DNA of 64,000 nucleotides. Source: Aphis gossypii. Taxonomy: Eukaryota > Arthropoda > Insecta > Hemiptera > Aphididae. The stretch lies in contig NC_065531.1 of the NCBI RefSeq assembly GCF_020184175.1, forward strand, positions 55,077,213-55,141,212, in the 5' to 3' direction. The notes below the pieces were generated by a model. It was not told the DNA's origin. It saw only the letters and a list, made by a program, of their open reading frames with translations, and made no database searches. The position numbers and the translations under genes were made by a program. This document shows positions 40,501 to 55,500 of the stretch, one piece after another; position 1 is the stretch's first letter, and each line of letters opens with the position of its first letter.

Positions 40501-43500
40501 TTATCAAAACAATTAAGATATGAAGAATATTTAATTTACCTAAACTAGAAATATAAAAAAATTGTTTTGCCAAAATGAACATTTATGGTAATATCCGACA
40601 AAACTGAGCTAGTAAGCTAGGTACGGCTTTATCACCTGCTGATGAATAATATTTTACATTTTCCGGTTATGTGTTCTCGCAATAATTATAATAATTTACC
40701 TATTACAATATATACTGAGATATCCGGTTTATAAAACAAACCGATGTTATTAATTTATTTTTTTTTTCAATTTAAATAACTAATTTCAATGCACCGAGTA
40801 TCTGATTAGATATAAATATGATACAATTTCAGTAAAATAATAATAACATAATAGTTTGAAATGTTATAAACATTTATTTTATCAATAATTTATATTTTAT
40901 TTCCTGTGATAATAATATCGCGTTTCATAGTATATTTAACATATTTTTATGTTTACAACTATATACAATTACAGAAAAAAATTCAAGAAAATCGCATGTA
41001 AAAAAAAATTTTCATGAATAAAATATTGTATTAAAATTAAACTAATAGGTATTTTTAGGAATCATTAAAATATAAATCTCAAACTTTCTATCGTGCTTAT
41101 GACATTCGTCCATCAGCCGACATAATAACATATTATAATATAATACCCATAATATCGTTATAAAGTTATTCGATATTACGCATGAGCATACATATATTAC
41201 GTATGTCGTACATAATAATTGAGTCCCATACTTAAACGAAGAAAATATTTAAATTCATTTTGTTCCAGAATAAAAGTAAAAAAACTAATTCTGACAATTG
41301 AGTTCGCAAATAGGAACCGAAAAATATACTAACAAATTCATGCATTTTTTTTTTTTTTTTTGTATTGTATGTATTATGTTGAGCATTTCAATATTTTATG
41401 TTAAAATAGAAATAAAAATACTGTTAAATATTGGATTAGGACATTAGTTAATACACTAATTTATTAAATGTACCTAACTAGTTTTTCCAAACCAACACTT
41501 CAACAACTACGCTTGTTTAATTTTTTTTACAAACAGTCCCAATTTCGAGAAAATGGAAAGGAAAATGTTTTTTGTTTTTTTAGTTTGCTGGAACTTATTA
41601 CTGAAACAAGGATTCAATTAGTAGTATATTTTAAATTTTAAGAAACTCAATTGCTACGTATCTAAAAAAAAACCTAGAACTCGGTTCACTCCGTTAGAGT
41701 TGGGACTCAATTCGTATGCAGCTGAACTATGCCATTTCGATTCCAATTCTTTGTGCCCAACTATTTCTTTCATTCCTATTATATATGTATATTATATAGC
41801 GTTTCGTCGTTACCTTGGAGACGTTCATATATAACTGCATTTAATCCCTACGGCGCTTATTGGTCTTTTGTTTTTTCAACAAATCGTTTTAAGCCTCGGG
41901 CGCGCACAAAAACCAAACTTTATCACTCTTGCAGCGTTGTGTATGCAAGCGTATGACTCTCCCGTGAGAAAAAAATAACACACATGCACAATATGTGCTA
42001 AAGGCGTACCTTTATGCTTATTGTAACATAATATATTATAATGTTATGTAAATACTGTTGCTGTGGTGTTGTGTGTTAGTTTTTGGCCGAAATGTTGGAC
42101 GAGTTATAAAATAATAAATATAGACGTGTGACCGTACCTATAAATAAATTATTATGTTATATTTATCGATAAAACTCGTGTAAAATTCTAATTACTGGAA
42201 AACTGTTTAGGTATAATTTCAAACTTGTTAAAATATTTGTCTTTATTAAAAGATATATTAAATCTGTACACATTTGAATGTAATATTTTTATATTTACTT
42301 CTTATTATCCCTATAAGATTATTCATAATTATTAAATAAGTCATAGTCGTTTACTCGTATAGATTCAACCATGGAACATAATATTATTATGGTCTTCTGG
42401 TATGACTCAATGGTGTATATTAGTACCTAAGTAAAAGTTATTACCCATTCAAACTGTAAAATAGTTATGAGAATTTCTATTTAATCCCCAAAATTTACTG
42501 AGTAATTTTTACCAAACATACATCCCTTCATTTAACGTACTTATATGGACATAAATATTGGCTTTAGCAAACTAACGCGATTGACCATAGTGACGAAAAC
42601 GCCATCCTAATGTGTTTTTTTTTTCTTTCCGTTCTGTTCATTAGGCCCACTATTCCCGCAGATAAATTTAAAATAATTAAAGGCAGATTTGCATAATACT
42701 CCCTAGAATTTGCATACTCACGTCCTACATACACGCACACACATGTAATATTATATAATTTATACAATAAACACAGGGATTGTCAGAGCCCCCGTGAGAA
42801 AGTCGTCACTTAGGTCGCACCGTGTGGTATAGGTAAAGGTAAACTATAAAGGATGTTTCTTCGATGAATGTGTCACAGCTAGGACATTAACATTCGTGAA
42901 ATTTTCAGAATCGTGTATGCATTGTTTCAAATCACCTACAATGCTAAAATTTTTTTCCCTTATTCGAATATGATCTCGTCAATGTTAACGCTGTGGTGCC
43001 TGTACTTTGTATTGGCAGCTGTTGCGCACCGTGTCACGTTTTTACCGTACTAATACCTGTCAATATTGGCTAAACTTGACGATATCTGCTTCACTTATTA
43101 AATTCTATCAATGCTAATATTTATAATAGTAATTTATTTGACAGTTTTCTACATTATAATCACAAGTTATGTCATTATAGTCTGTAATAAATCATTAAAT
43201 ATTTTCAAAATAATATTCCTACAAAGTTATATTGTATGAATAATGAATATATTATTATTATGAAACGAATGTTTTCATAATTTTTTCAATTATAATAGCA
43301 AATAATTATTGTTACCATAATAATTTATAGTAAATACGAAATAGGACAAAATTAATTTGGTTAATAATTTAGTACGCAAACTTGGCAAGAATACAAACCA
43401 ATAATTATATTTAAATTTAAGTCATTATTTCAGGAATATAAATTATAAATAGTACCTATATTTAGGAAGTAAGTAAACAATTCTGAAAATATCGTTCTTG

Positions 43501-46500
43501 GACCATTTTATTGAACATGTTTAATCGGAATGGTATAAAATTAATAATATATAAGTTAATGGTTAAATATAGTATAGAAACACACAGGTCACAGAGAGAC
43601 TATGCAATATATTATATGTACACTGTACAGTATAGTATATATTAACATATTATATTACATCATTTATGATATATAATATTTATTATTTCTGCCTATGAAC
43701 TATTGTTTAAATGTAATGATATTAATACTAGATTTTATCTTTCATAGTATTATAGAATATTATCAGTTGAATTTAATTTTAACTATTTACACACTACATG
43801 CATCACTAGCTTTTTGACTCTCGAATTATTGACACTCGACCGAGTATAAATATTCTTTTATTCCTTATTTTTTCTTTGTAACTGGTAGACTTTATAATAT
43901 AGCTAAAAATTATGAAAGCTATAGAATTAATATGTGTCCGTTATGATTACAACATACTAAAATTCTCGATCATACATTTACGTCTATAGTTTATTAGCAC
44001 TTAAGTAAAGGTTAAAAGTTATACATTGCTCACTCGTGACGTATATACAAAATGAAAACAAACCAGAGGTATCCTTTCCATTCATTTATATAAAATATTT
44101 GTACTTTAATTGACTAGTTCACAAAAAAGTCTACACGCTTTATTTTTAGCATTTATATTTTATATACATCCATTTTTTTTTAGAAAAGTTTAATACGCTC
44201 AGATTATATTATATATTATATGATTTAAAATACAGATTTACTTTTAAAAATAAATGACTATAGGTATAGGTTATTAAGTAATAACTATCAGATGTTAGAA
44301 TAATACGTAATATCAATATTATTTTATATATATTATTATATGTATATTTTAATATTTACACCTATCACATTTTCCAAACATGTACATTTGAAAAATAATT
44401 AACCCTTTTGTTTGCTGTTTCTTATATAAATCTGAAATTACTATGTATACAGGTTTATGGTTATACTGTTAGTGACCTGTATATACTATTATTTAGGAGT
44501 TAGTGATGACGTGGTTGTTACAGCGGTCAACTAGTAGGTATACTACTATACTATATATATATATATTTATAGTATATACTACTATAATATATTTTAATGA
44601 ATATAGCGTGTCAACGGTCCAAAACCCCGCACGTCAACAGTTCAAAAACAATATTATCACAGATCTGAATACTTTGTATAAATTGCTAAAAGCCTTTACA
44701 TAATAGAAGAAGAAGTTGAAGTCCGAAATCAAATAATATAGTTCTATATAGGGTATAAATTAAAATGTATTAATATACAACACATTAAACGAATATAATA
44801 TCGTAAATATAATATTACACCAAATTACATCATTGTAATATTATAAATTGTAATAACCGAAGACGAAAAGAAACAAATACAAGTTTTACGTAAATCACAA
44901 ATGGCTAAATCATTGGATCAAAAAAAAAAAAAAAAAAACACAAAGGAAACTAAGTACAGTAAAAAAAAAAAACATTCAAATGTGTCGAAATTCTGGCATA
45001 TAAAGAAAATAAGAAACAATATTAGATTCCAATAGAATTTGAATTAATAATAAAAAAATAATAATAATAACATCACTCACTTTATGATTTAGTTTTGTCG
45101 AATCACGTTTTATTGTTACGAGTTAAATAAATTGTTTTTGGGTCTTATAACTTAAACAAACGCAAATAAAATAATACAATTTTAAATACATATTATTTAT
45201 AATTATAAAATATTAAGCTAAAAAATGATCTTTCAAGTAGGTAAATAAACTATACTATACAACTATGTGTAAAATTTAAACAACTTACTTTTTCACTAAG
45301 GATAGAGATTCTTTAGTGATCTTTAATGAAATATAATATTCTCTACGTGACATTTGAATTTACGTAAAGCTATGAATTTAATATTGTACACGCACATATA
45401 GCTTAACTTTTCAAAACCAATCAAACATGTTGTGTACCTTCGCAGATAGTTTGACACCTTTTAAAAATTACAGAAATACTCTAAAATCTTATAATATTGA
45501 ATTCGTGGCTAATATTACAATATACTTAATATTTATACATAATTCCAAAAACCTCAATCTTTACCACGACTGACATCATGTACCTCAATTATAATTTGAA
45601 TGGAGACTTATTTTTAAATTTTCCTACTTTAAACTTTAAACAGCTCCAATTCATCTAACAAAAAAAACCCCAAAATTTCATTAAAAAATCAATATAATAT
45701 GTACCTATTATTGCTCTTTCCGCTCAGAATCTAAAACTTTTAATTTAAAAATGTGCGCTTTTGAATGTACCTACCTACGTCATGTTTGTGAACACTCACG
45801 CAAAATATATACAATTTAATTACACAAATTCAATTATATTTTGATACAACAATAATTTGAATGTTAATATAAATAGTTTATAATACATGCAATAGAGGTA
45901 CCTATGTATTTAATTTGAATAAAAACAAAATGATAAAAAGTATAAGCCAATCAAACGGTTGATTTTGTTTTCGTTACATAATATTATAACAATTACTGTC
46001 GTTATTATTGTTGCAACGATCCCACGGTTGAGCTATAGTTTTGAAAAACAGTTTTTGCCTTCAAACATAATATACAATACAAGGGACAATACATTCAATA
46101 TGCGCTAGTCCTAATTAAACTTGAAAACACTGCGATGAATATATAATAATATTAATAGTAATGTTTACTTTTGGGCTTTTTCGTAAATACATAATATGTA
46201 CAATGTACATATTATGTAGAAGCGATGACGGACGCGTACCCGTTGAAGGCAACTTTTCAAATATAATTATATCAAGCCAGAAGCGTATTAACGATAAGAC
46301 CATATTTTACTGAGAGGACAATGTCGTATGCCCCATATATACATCAAATTACTGGGAAATGTGTATAAAAACGAATTATATACCTTCTGTTTTAATGTCG
46401 AGTGCTTAATTTAGTCTGGGTATACTTTTTTGATTATTTATACCTTTTATTCTATTTAAAATTCTCAGTGTTTACCACAAATAAGGTTATATTAAAATAA

Positions 46501-49500
46501 TAATTCATGGACATCTTACCTCTTCCCGCCCCATACACTTAAGTTTTTTTTAAATATATTTATTATACTATGATTAAAATTATTATTGAAACATCATTAA
46601 AATAAACGATAGTAAATATTAATACGCATGGAGATATGCGATGCATGTATGCTCTTATAAATCATCAATTAAAATATTTTTTAGCACCTTATGTGTATAA
46701 TTTTATATCGGTATAAGATAGCATATAGTAATTAAACTTTCTTATTCAGACTTATAAGTAATAATATATAGAATATTACTATATGATTTTAATTGTTACG
46801 TGATTATTTGCAAAATTCAAAAAAATAAATACGGCGTATAAATAAACACTATAATAGAGCAATTCTATGATGGAAGGGGGTCCTCTCCAAATTCGGCTGC
46901 GGTCCTTAGTTTTTTTCTTTCAAATTTATTCTTTTCTTTTTTATTCGTGACCTCCTACAAAATAATAAAAACGTAAATTATATGCATAATGCGGGATACA
47001 CTCACACTACACGATGAAATATATACCAACGACGGATGATGCGCGTATAAGAAATATTCGCGAGGGACGATTGGAGTCGATAAATAACCAAGTCGCGGGC
47101 CTCACGCTTTAATCCGGTAGATTAGGTTTTCGGGATCGACGAGCGCGTCACCAGCGGCCGCTTTTTACCGTGTCCTGGACCGGAAACTGGCGCGATTTGT
47201 TTGTCGATATACGAGATTATGTCCCGGCCCCAACTGGTGACTACATATTATTATTATACTACACTGTATAAGCACGAACAGATACCGAAATACGGCTTAT
47301 TCGTGCTTTACGTGTGATGGAATTTGTTGTTTGAACGCGGTGCGAGTAAATAATATGATTCGTGTGTTTTTTTGTTGTGTATATACGTTAATTAATCTAT
47401 AAAATCATTCGATTTTTCAACTTTGAAGGTTGTTTTAGATAGAAAATTGGATCTAGTTTGTGCTTTAGAGAGGTAAAAACAAACAAAAGAATTCTTAGTA
47501 ACTTATTTACAATTGGGAACGAAAATTTTGATGCAAATACATTTTAAGTAGGTAGGTATAAGTATTCTTTAGTTAGAAATTCATAAGAACTTTTAGTTTT
47601 TTATCCAAGTTTTGAAAATTGAATACAAAATTCACCATAGATAAATCATACTGAAACCATAAAATCTAAAAAAAATTACGGTAATTATTTTTTATAGACA
47701 TTTTAAGTTTAAATTTGAACGAAATTACTTATTTAAACGATAAATAACGATGTTCATTATTATTTTATTATAATTTAAAAACATTATTCATGGGAACTTA
47801 AAAACTTTTACGTATATTATAAATTTTGAAGAATTTTACTAAGCACAATGACATTTTTGATTTATTATAAGATGTTATCTATTTATGTGAACTTATTTTT
47901 ACTGTTTTACGGTATTAACAGAAAGATGTTATTGAATTTTGAGTTGTTTAAATTAATATAATATGGCATAAATAATATATATTATTAATGTAATAATTAA
48001 ATATGAATAACATAAAAAAATTATAAATGCAATATTTTCAGAAAAAAGTATGTCAACCTACTGTAGTCTATAAGTGGAATAAATCAATAACTTTATCAAA
48101 AAAATATATCATGAAACATACTTAGTGATATAGGCTGACAGACCATCACCGCTCAAAATCGTTTTTCGTATACAATGATATGTATCGTTTTGAATTCAAA
48201 TTTAACATACCCAAAATGCGACCCACTCAATACCTAATTGTACAATAGCGAGATTGCCACATGTTTGCTCTTTTTTTTTTAACGATTCCTGTACCGATCA
48301 GTGTATATAATTTGTATATATTATATTATGTTTTTGTGTGTGTATGTGTGGTTACATAGCTTACAGCGACGATTCGAAGACGAAATAAAAAAAAAATAAT
48401 CTAAATTTATATATTTATAATATATACGTGTACATACACATGGTAAATAATATGTCAAGCAGGTTCACCTTAATTTTTGTCTCTAATAATGATTTTATGC
48501 AAATAACAATTTTAAAATTTATAAGCGGTCGTATATTTAAAACTAATTTTTTTTTTTATAACTCAATGTAATAAATAGTATACTGTAGTGGTATGAATTT
48601 GTTTTTAAAAATGAGGGTTTTCAAATTGTTAAGTGATAATATTTTTGAAAATGATGATGCATCTAAACAAAATTCTAAAAATAAATGTCTAGGATTTCAG
48701 TGAACTGTATACCACCACAGGATACAGAACATTCCTATTAAATGGTTAATTAAAATTTAGATTTTTAGTATAATTTTAACAATTCTAAAAATTTTTAAAA
48801 TATAAAATTAAGGTAAGCTTTGGTGAATTACCTGGTATAATAAAGTGATTATCATAATGTAACTATTAAAATATATATGTTTTGCGTTATATATATTGTA
48901 ATATAAATAATAATGATAAGGTATGGTTTATTTCTGAATAGTTTCTCAATGTTCCGTAACTTATTATTTACTTATAATACAGTTTAAACTCTCCAACGTA
49001 TAGGTTTGTATATATACGCTGTATTCCATAAATAACGATTTATAATTTTTGAGCTAAATCGAACAAATTTAACACGTGGCGACCGTCGTATACTTTAAAG
49101 TTTTGATAGATATTTGATATTATAATATTATGATGATAGTTCGTACATACAAGTATACAACGAAAGTTTTAATGAACACTGCGTGCTGTATTTCACATTT
49201 AGAAAAGGATAAAGAACAGTGCCATCGCTGTAGCCTATAACAGATGTTTGTTAGATTAGCTTTCTGTAATCGGTAACTTTTAACTTTGTGTGCAGCGATT
49301 ACACAACGATTGTTTTTACCCCTTTTTACCTATCTACTTCTAAAGTACGTTATTATAGTATGTTTCTTACACGTGTTCTCCGGAGTTTATTAATGTTATT
49401 TTATAATGAACGCACGCATAGCCCCCCAAAAAGATACACCGATCAGAAAACAAACAAGTTCGAGTTATTTAAGTAACTAGTATCAAAGAATCAACATTAT

Positions 49501-52500
49501 TATATGTCTGTAACCTATTAATTGACGAACAGTTCAATGTTACTCTAAACATACCATTTTAAAAATATAAGAAATAAATTACACAGGTTGGAAGACTATT
49601 TTCATTGATTAAATATATTTGATCCTATCTTAATTGACAAACAATATAATTTTTGACGAGGGAAATCGATCACAAACCATTTGTTATGTTTATATTCAAA
49701 TATTTTAAATATCGTTAAAACTGGTAGTCAAATGAATAATATTTCTAGTGATTTAAAAAAATCATTTGATTCGAGTAGTATCAATAGATAAGTTATTAAG
49801 TTACGAAATTTAGAGATAGGACTGTCCATAATTATTTTGAATTTTAGTTTGAAACCTATCACAATCGAATAACTTAGTTTGTCAAAATTGACTCAAATAT
49901 TCCTGATAAAATTCACAAAAATGTATTTAAGAAGAGAGAATTATCTCCCTTAGTGTTTTTATTATTACTCAATGACATAAATTATGTCTTATGATTTGAT
50001 AACTGTTGTATAATTTTTTTCTTAACTTATTTTAAAAGGATGCTAAACCCACATGTGTTGTCTCTGTCTTATAAACGCGTAACAAAGTTAAAAACTGTTT
50101 TGCGAGGGAGAACTTTACTCCCTCAATATTTATATCAAAATTATTAATCGTATTGGGAAGAATTTCACCTGTATTATAGTGTTTTATTTTATTATTATTA
50201 TTATTATTTTTTTTTTGATAACATGAGTTAAAAATAGTTTTTAACTATGTTACGCGTGTATAAGATTGAGACAACACACGGGTATAACGTCCTCTTAAAT
50301 AATATTGGTTTTTTAAAAATTGTATAACTTTTTAATATTAGTAAATATGTTAGTTTTATAGTACCCAATATTCTATATTTAAAGTATTTGCTGGCTTCGG
50401 GGCTTAAAATAAAATAATAATTAAAATAACATTCTATAAATAACATTATAGTTTATACATACGAAAAGTTTTATGCGTGGTACGCCGGAACTACATTTTT
50501 ACGTAAATATTTATCCGTGGATTGCAAAATACAATTATGATCGATGTAGCAGGTAGGTAGTAGGCGTTTTAATATTTGATTTAATTATTACAAACAAGAG
50601 TGTATAGTATTTATTATTTAATATAAATATAATATAGTTCTACAAATTCTATGAGAGATGAGTGGTATAAAACTGTAAATTGTTCTGATATTATAGAACA
50701 CAAGCTTGTAAAATAGTTTTGAGAATATAAAAAAAGAAAAATATTAATTTATAAAATATATTTATTTTGTTTATTTGTAAAAAATAGAATGATATTTAAT
50801 TATATTTTAGATCTTATCGAATCTATTTGTTGTTTCGTTTTCGAACAAAAATTGCTGGCTATGAAATTCAAATTAAAAATTCTACCTACTCTACAAATTT
50901 TATCATTTTCGTTGTAGTAGTAGGTATATAATATTGAAAAACTGTTTATTTTTTAAAATTTCAACAAATAAATACATATACATTAATTTTAAATGGTGAT
51001 AATATTGGAAATTTAACTAATAATTTAATACGAAGCGATGAATAAATTTATTTTGCAATAATATATAGTGTTTGTGAGTATGTTTTTTATATGTATTGAT
51101 TTCTAACTTTAACGATCGTTTCAAATATTAAATTGTATTTAGTTTGTAATTTAAACATGTTGAAGTTCAAATTTTCCAATTATTAAAAAAATTATCGAGA
51201 AAAAAATAACGAAAAACTGAAATTTTTATGCGAATCCAGTCATTGATTATGTTTTTTTTTTTTATATAAGCTGAAAACAAATAACCATAGAAGTTTATAA
51301 AAACTGTATATAATGATTTTTTACACCCAGTTAATTTTTCAAAATATTTCAAACATTTCGAATATTTTTTGAGTTGTTTTTAAACATTTGCAATATTCAA
51401 TGATGTTAATGTTATTTTTATAATGGATTTTGATAATTTTTTTTTTTTTTTGCTGAATCACTAACTTTGTGAACTCGCAACACAAGATACCATATAAATA
51501 CCACATATATATACCATATTCGTAGTTTAAAGATATATATAAAAATATTTAAAATTTATAGGCATAATGCATTTGTATAAGCATATAAGTATCTGAAGTT
51601 CAAATTTTGAACAAAAAAAGATGAATAACGATATTCATTATTTTTTTAAGGTTCAATAACTTTATTTTTAGGGACATAATATTTTTAAATACATCATTAT
51701 AGTTTATACTATTGCTTTTTTTTTAACTAAATTATTCTAGATATCGTAGTTACTAGTTTTAATAGTTAAAGAAAAATATCTTAAATAGCAATATAAATAA
51801 TAATAATAAAAAAAAACAAACGAAACGTATTAGTATTGAGTACTATTTAGTATTTGATATAAGCTGATTGACCGTATCCGTTTAAGAAAATTCATTGTAT
51901 AAAATGATATATCATTGAATTTCAATTTCTATTTGTTCATAATTGATAATATTATAGTTATTAATAATAGTTTATATAAACAATACTACTAAATACAGTA
52001 AAATAATCTATGTGAATAATATGATTTTTTAAATTCTCCACCATATTGACCTAGGTTAGGTTATATATATTATATCCTATAACCTTATATATTTATAATT
52101 TATTAGCATTGTATTTTTAAAAAATGATTAACTAAAAAAAATATAATCGTTAGGTAAAATATTCTGTATAGTGTATAATGTACACACCTACCTTATTAGA
52201 AAAGATATTTTAATTATCGATTTTTCGTAAAAACCTAAAGAGTAAAATAAAAACGTTATACACAATGTAACTAATGAAAGTTACGAATTTACATTTCCAA
52301 TGAACCAAGATGAAAATAACTTTTATTTTCGATGGCCGCTTTTACGATTTGTTTTCTTTGCGGTGCAGGACGTTTCTCTTTCTTCGAAATAAATTCCACC
52401 GTTTCGATACGCGTATTATATGCAAATCACGTCATTTAAATATTTTTTAGTATTGTCACGGAAATACTTGATTTCGGGGAACAAGTGGCACTTTGTAGAA

Positions 52501-55500
52501 TTATTATTCGAAGTCCGGAGAAAAGCATTTTAATTATCCAAATCCAGGACGTCTATCCTATAAACTATGTGTTCCGTGAACGGTTTTTCTATAAAAAGAT
52601 TTGTGTTCATATTACTATGGTAGTACAATAATACATCGCTATTATGGCATGACTTAACATCACATGGTTAACAAAATAATTAACCGTGCAAAATTAAAAT
52701 TGACATTGATTCCAATGGTATTATGAAATTAATACTTGTAGTATAATATGGTTATGATAGAGATTAACGTACAATTCGCAATATTAATTCGATTTTAATG
52801 TAGAATCAATGAACCGTATTTTCCGTGAAATTCGTAAGACTTAAATATTCAAGACACATGATCTAGAGAAATATAATATATAGTTTTTTGAGCAGCACGC
52901 GTTAGACGGAATGCTTGAGCGTATGTTAAACAATATTAACTCATTTTTTGAGAACCAATAATAAATGCTATATCAAAATACCAAATTGTTCGAGAGATCA
53001 ATATTTAAAATTTTAATCTATAATATATATCTTCTTTATTAATGAATGATTTTTATTTTTTTTTAAATCGAATAATTCTTTATATATGTTTTAAAATTTT
53101 TTTTTATTCTTAATAAAACCAAAGAAAAAAAACACTATAAAAAAATACAATTAAAAACTAAAGTTTTACAGATGAAACCTGCTTTAGGTTGTTCATAATT
53201 TTAGTTGTTTGTTCTTTGAACTTTTTTGTTTTGATTTAAATGTATGTTTCTTGTAAAACAAAAGAGGACGTATCATAATGTTGAAACAAAAATAATACGA
53301 TGATGTACATTGATAACTTATCAATGTACACCATTATTATCATTATTATTTACTCATTTATATACAACTATTTTAGTTATAGTCGACCCTCGACCGTCGT
53401 GTTATAGATAAGATTATACTTTCAAAATTCCTAAAAATGCTTTCTTATAAAATAAAAATAATTAATCTAACCTAACTGAAGACTTGAGAGTAAGCGATTT
53501 AGCTTATTTTAAATACGATCCGTTTACATCAACCGACGTAGAACGAAGTTTTTTGAAATATAAGAACTTATTAGCTCCAAAGGGTTCAATTTAAAAAATT
53601 TAAAACAAACACTTATAGTAATGCAATGATTTATATTATAGTTGTTATATATATATATTGGTAGAATTTAAGATTATAACAGTAAATTTAAAACATTCAT
53701 AACAATCATAACAAAACGTTGTTATTTTTTAGTGCAATACTGCAATCATTTTTATTAGTTTTTTACTACTAGACAATTCGTGCTCTATCGATAATTTAAC
53801 CTATGTGTATAAACTAAATCAATTTTGTTTATACTTTTGGTATTTAGTCCAAATAGTTAGTATATATATTTATTATAATATTGTTGTAGAATCAATAAAG
53901 TAAATATTAAAACTTTAACTTTTAAGTTTTTGATTCTTTCAAATACCACTTTTTTTTTTTTTACTAACAAGGCTTCTAAATTTATTCGAATTTCAGTACT
54001 GAACTGTTCTTAAAAATGAAAAAAGTCAAATATTAAAGTAAGAATTTAAATAATATTTTATGAAATGCCTATAAAGTCACAGACTGCGATGTTTATTTTA
54101 ATAATAATTGGAATTTGTATTTTAAATTAAATTTGAATGTCGATCTTTGTTTAATATACATGAGATTGTTTGTAACGCCTATAAAATACTTTTTTTTCCA
54201 TACATAAAATAAAATTATACTGAGTTATAAACCAAATATACAATTATATATAAGCAGCCATGGGATCATTTCATTAGATTGTATTCATATATATACCAGT
54301 TATACCTATATTATATATATAAGTATAACATGTATAATATATATTATTATTATATTTAGAAAGGTTTTTATAAGTTATGTACTGTAGTAGTACATGTAAT
54401 TACCTATATTTAATATTGAGGTAAACTGCCTAAACACTTTATATATATAACGCATATCACAACATCACAACATATTTATATATATATATAATATTAAGAT
54501 ATTGTATAAGTAATGTAGTATTTTATAATTCATTTTACCTCAACAAGTTCATCAGGTGCACGGGAAAGAAGCACAGTGCGAACATGACCACAACTGCCAC
54601 CAACATTTTCGCCGCTTTCCTCCTGGCTTTTATCTGAGCCATCGTGCTGGTACACCCCATCGTTGCCGTCCGGTTGAAACCTGCGAAATAAACTTCATCG
54701 TGAGTAAAATCGTAAGCGTCTTGCGTTTAGGTGGTTTTCCGAACTCGTTAAAACTAAGTTTTTAGGTTTTATAGTTTTACTGTTTTACAGTTTTATAATA
54801 ATATTATATTCCATCGCCTTTGCACACAATTATAGACTGCCAAAATTTTTGGAAAATGTACGTTATGGTTTACAATTATTATACGATGCACGGTAACCAC
54901 GTACTGTGATCAAACGCATATTGTAAAAGGACTGAAGTCTTAACAAGTAAATAACACGATTGTATAATGTATAGTTCCTAAAAAGTAAAAACTGTCAATA
55001 TTTTTTTGTTGAGACTATATAATATTTTTATATTGAAAATAGCCAAGTATCATCATTGTACGTATATGGTTGTTTTTTTTTTATATCGGAAATTTTTCAC
55101 AATAACACATTTCAAACACTTTTAAAGAAAATGAATCAAATAATATATGTCTTTAATAGTTTAATACTTATTTATTGATCCAATGACTGATAATATAAGT
55201 AGTAAGTATTAATACAACGATCACGATGTTAAGACCGACTGAATTGAAAATAAAATGACAAACTTATAATATAACGACTGCACACATTTATTTTTACATC
55301 CATTTTTTGTTGATTATTATTACACATACGCTTTTTATACACACATAAATAGATAATCATTAAGTCGGGTTTAAAGGTAAAACATAATTGCTTTATGTGA
55401 TTAAGCCACAGGGATCGTGTTTTATTAACACACGTTTTAATAAATATAATAACTATTTACTTTAAAAATAAAATTCTTTATACACTTAACAGTATAAATA

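Larger units (their letters stand above)
35949..54538 (-). other. 18.6 kb GPCR intron between TM6 and TM7 exons
   Basis: GT-AG borders are clear at both ends. The intron holds a TAA-flanked MITE (38178-38447), a foldback hairpin (39592-39647), a CpG-rich island (46.88-47.34 kb), two copies of the dispersed repeat (47.6 and 51.6 kb), a large foldback (49985-50350) and several homopolymer runs. Moderately GC-rich pockets without convincing exons lie near 37.7-37.95, 41.7-41.95 and 42.77-43.08 kb. I could not support any other gene in it. Confidence 0.85.

Noticed and set aside
46501..46550. Minus-strand ATGGGGCGGGAAGAG followed by gtaagatg, considered as a first exon
   Set aside because: Only five codons, no promoter or partner exon, and AT-rich DNA directly upstream.
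54556..54765. Plus-strand frame opposite the TM6 exon
   Set aside because: Shadow of the minus-strand coding exon.
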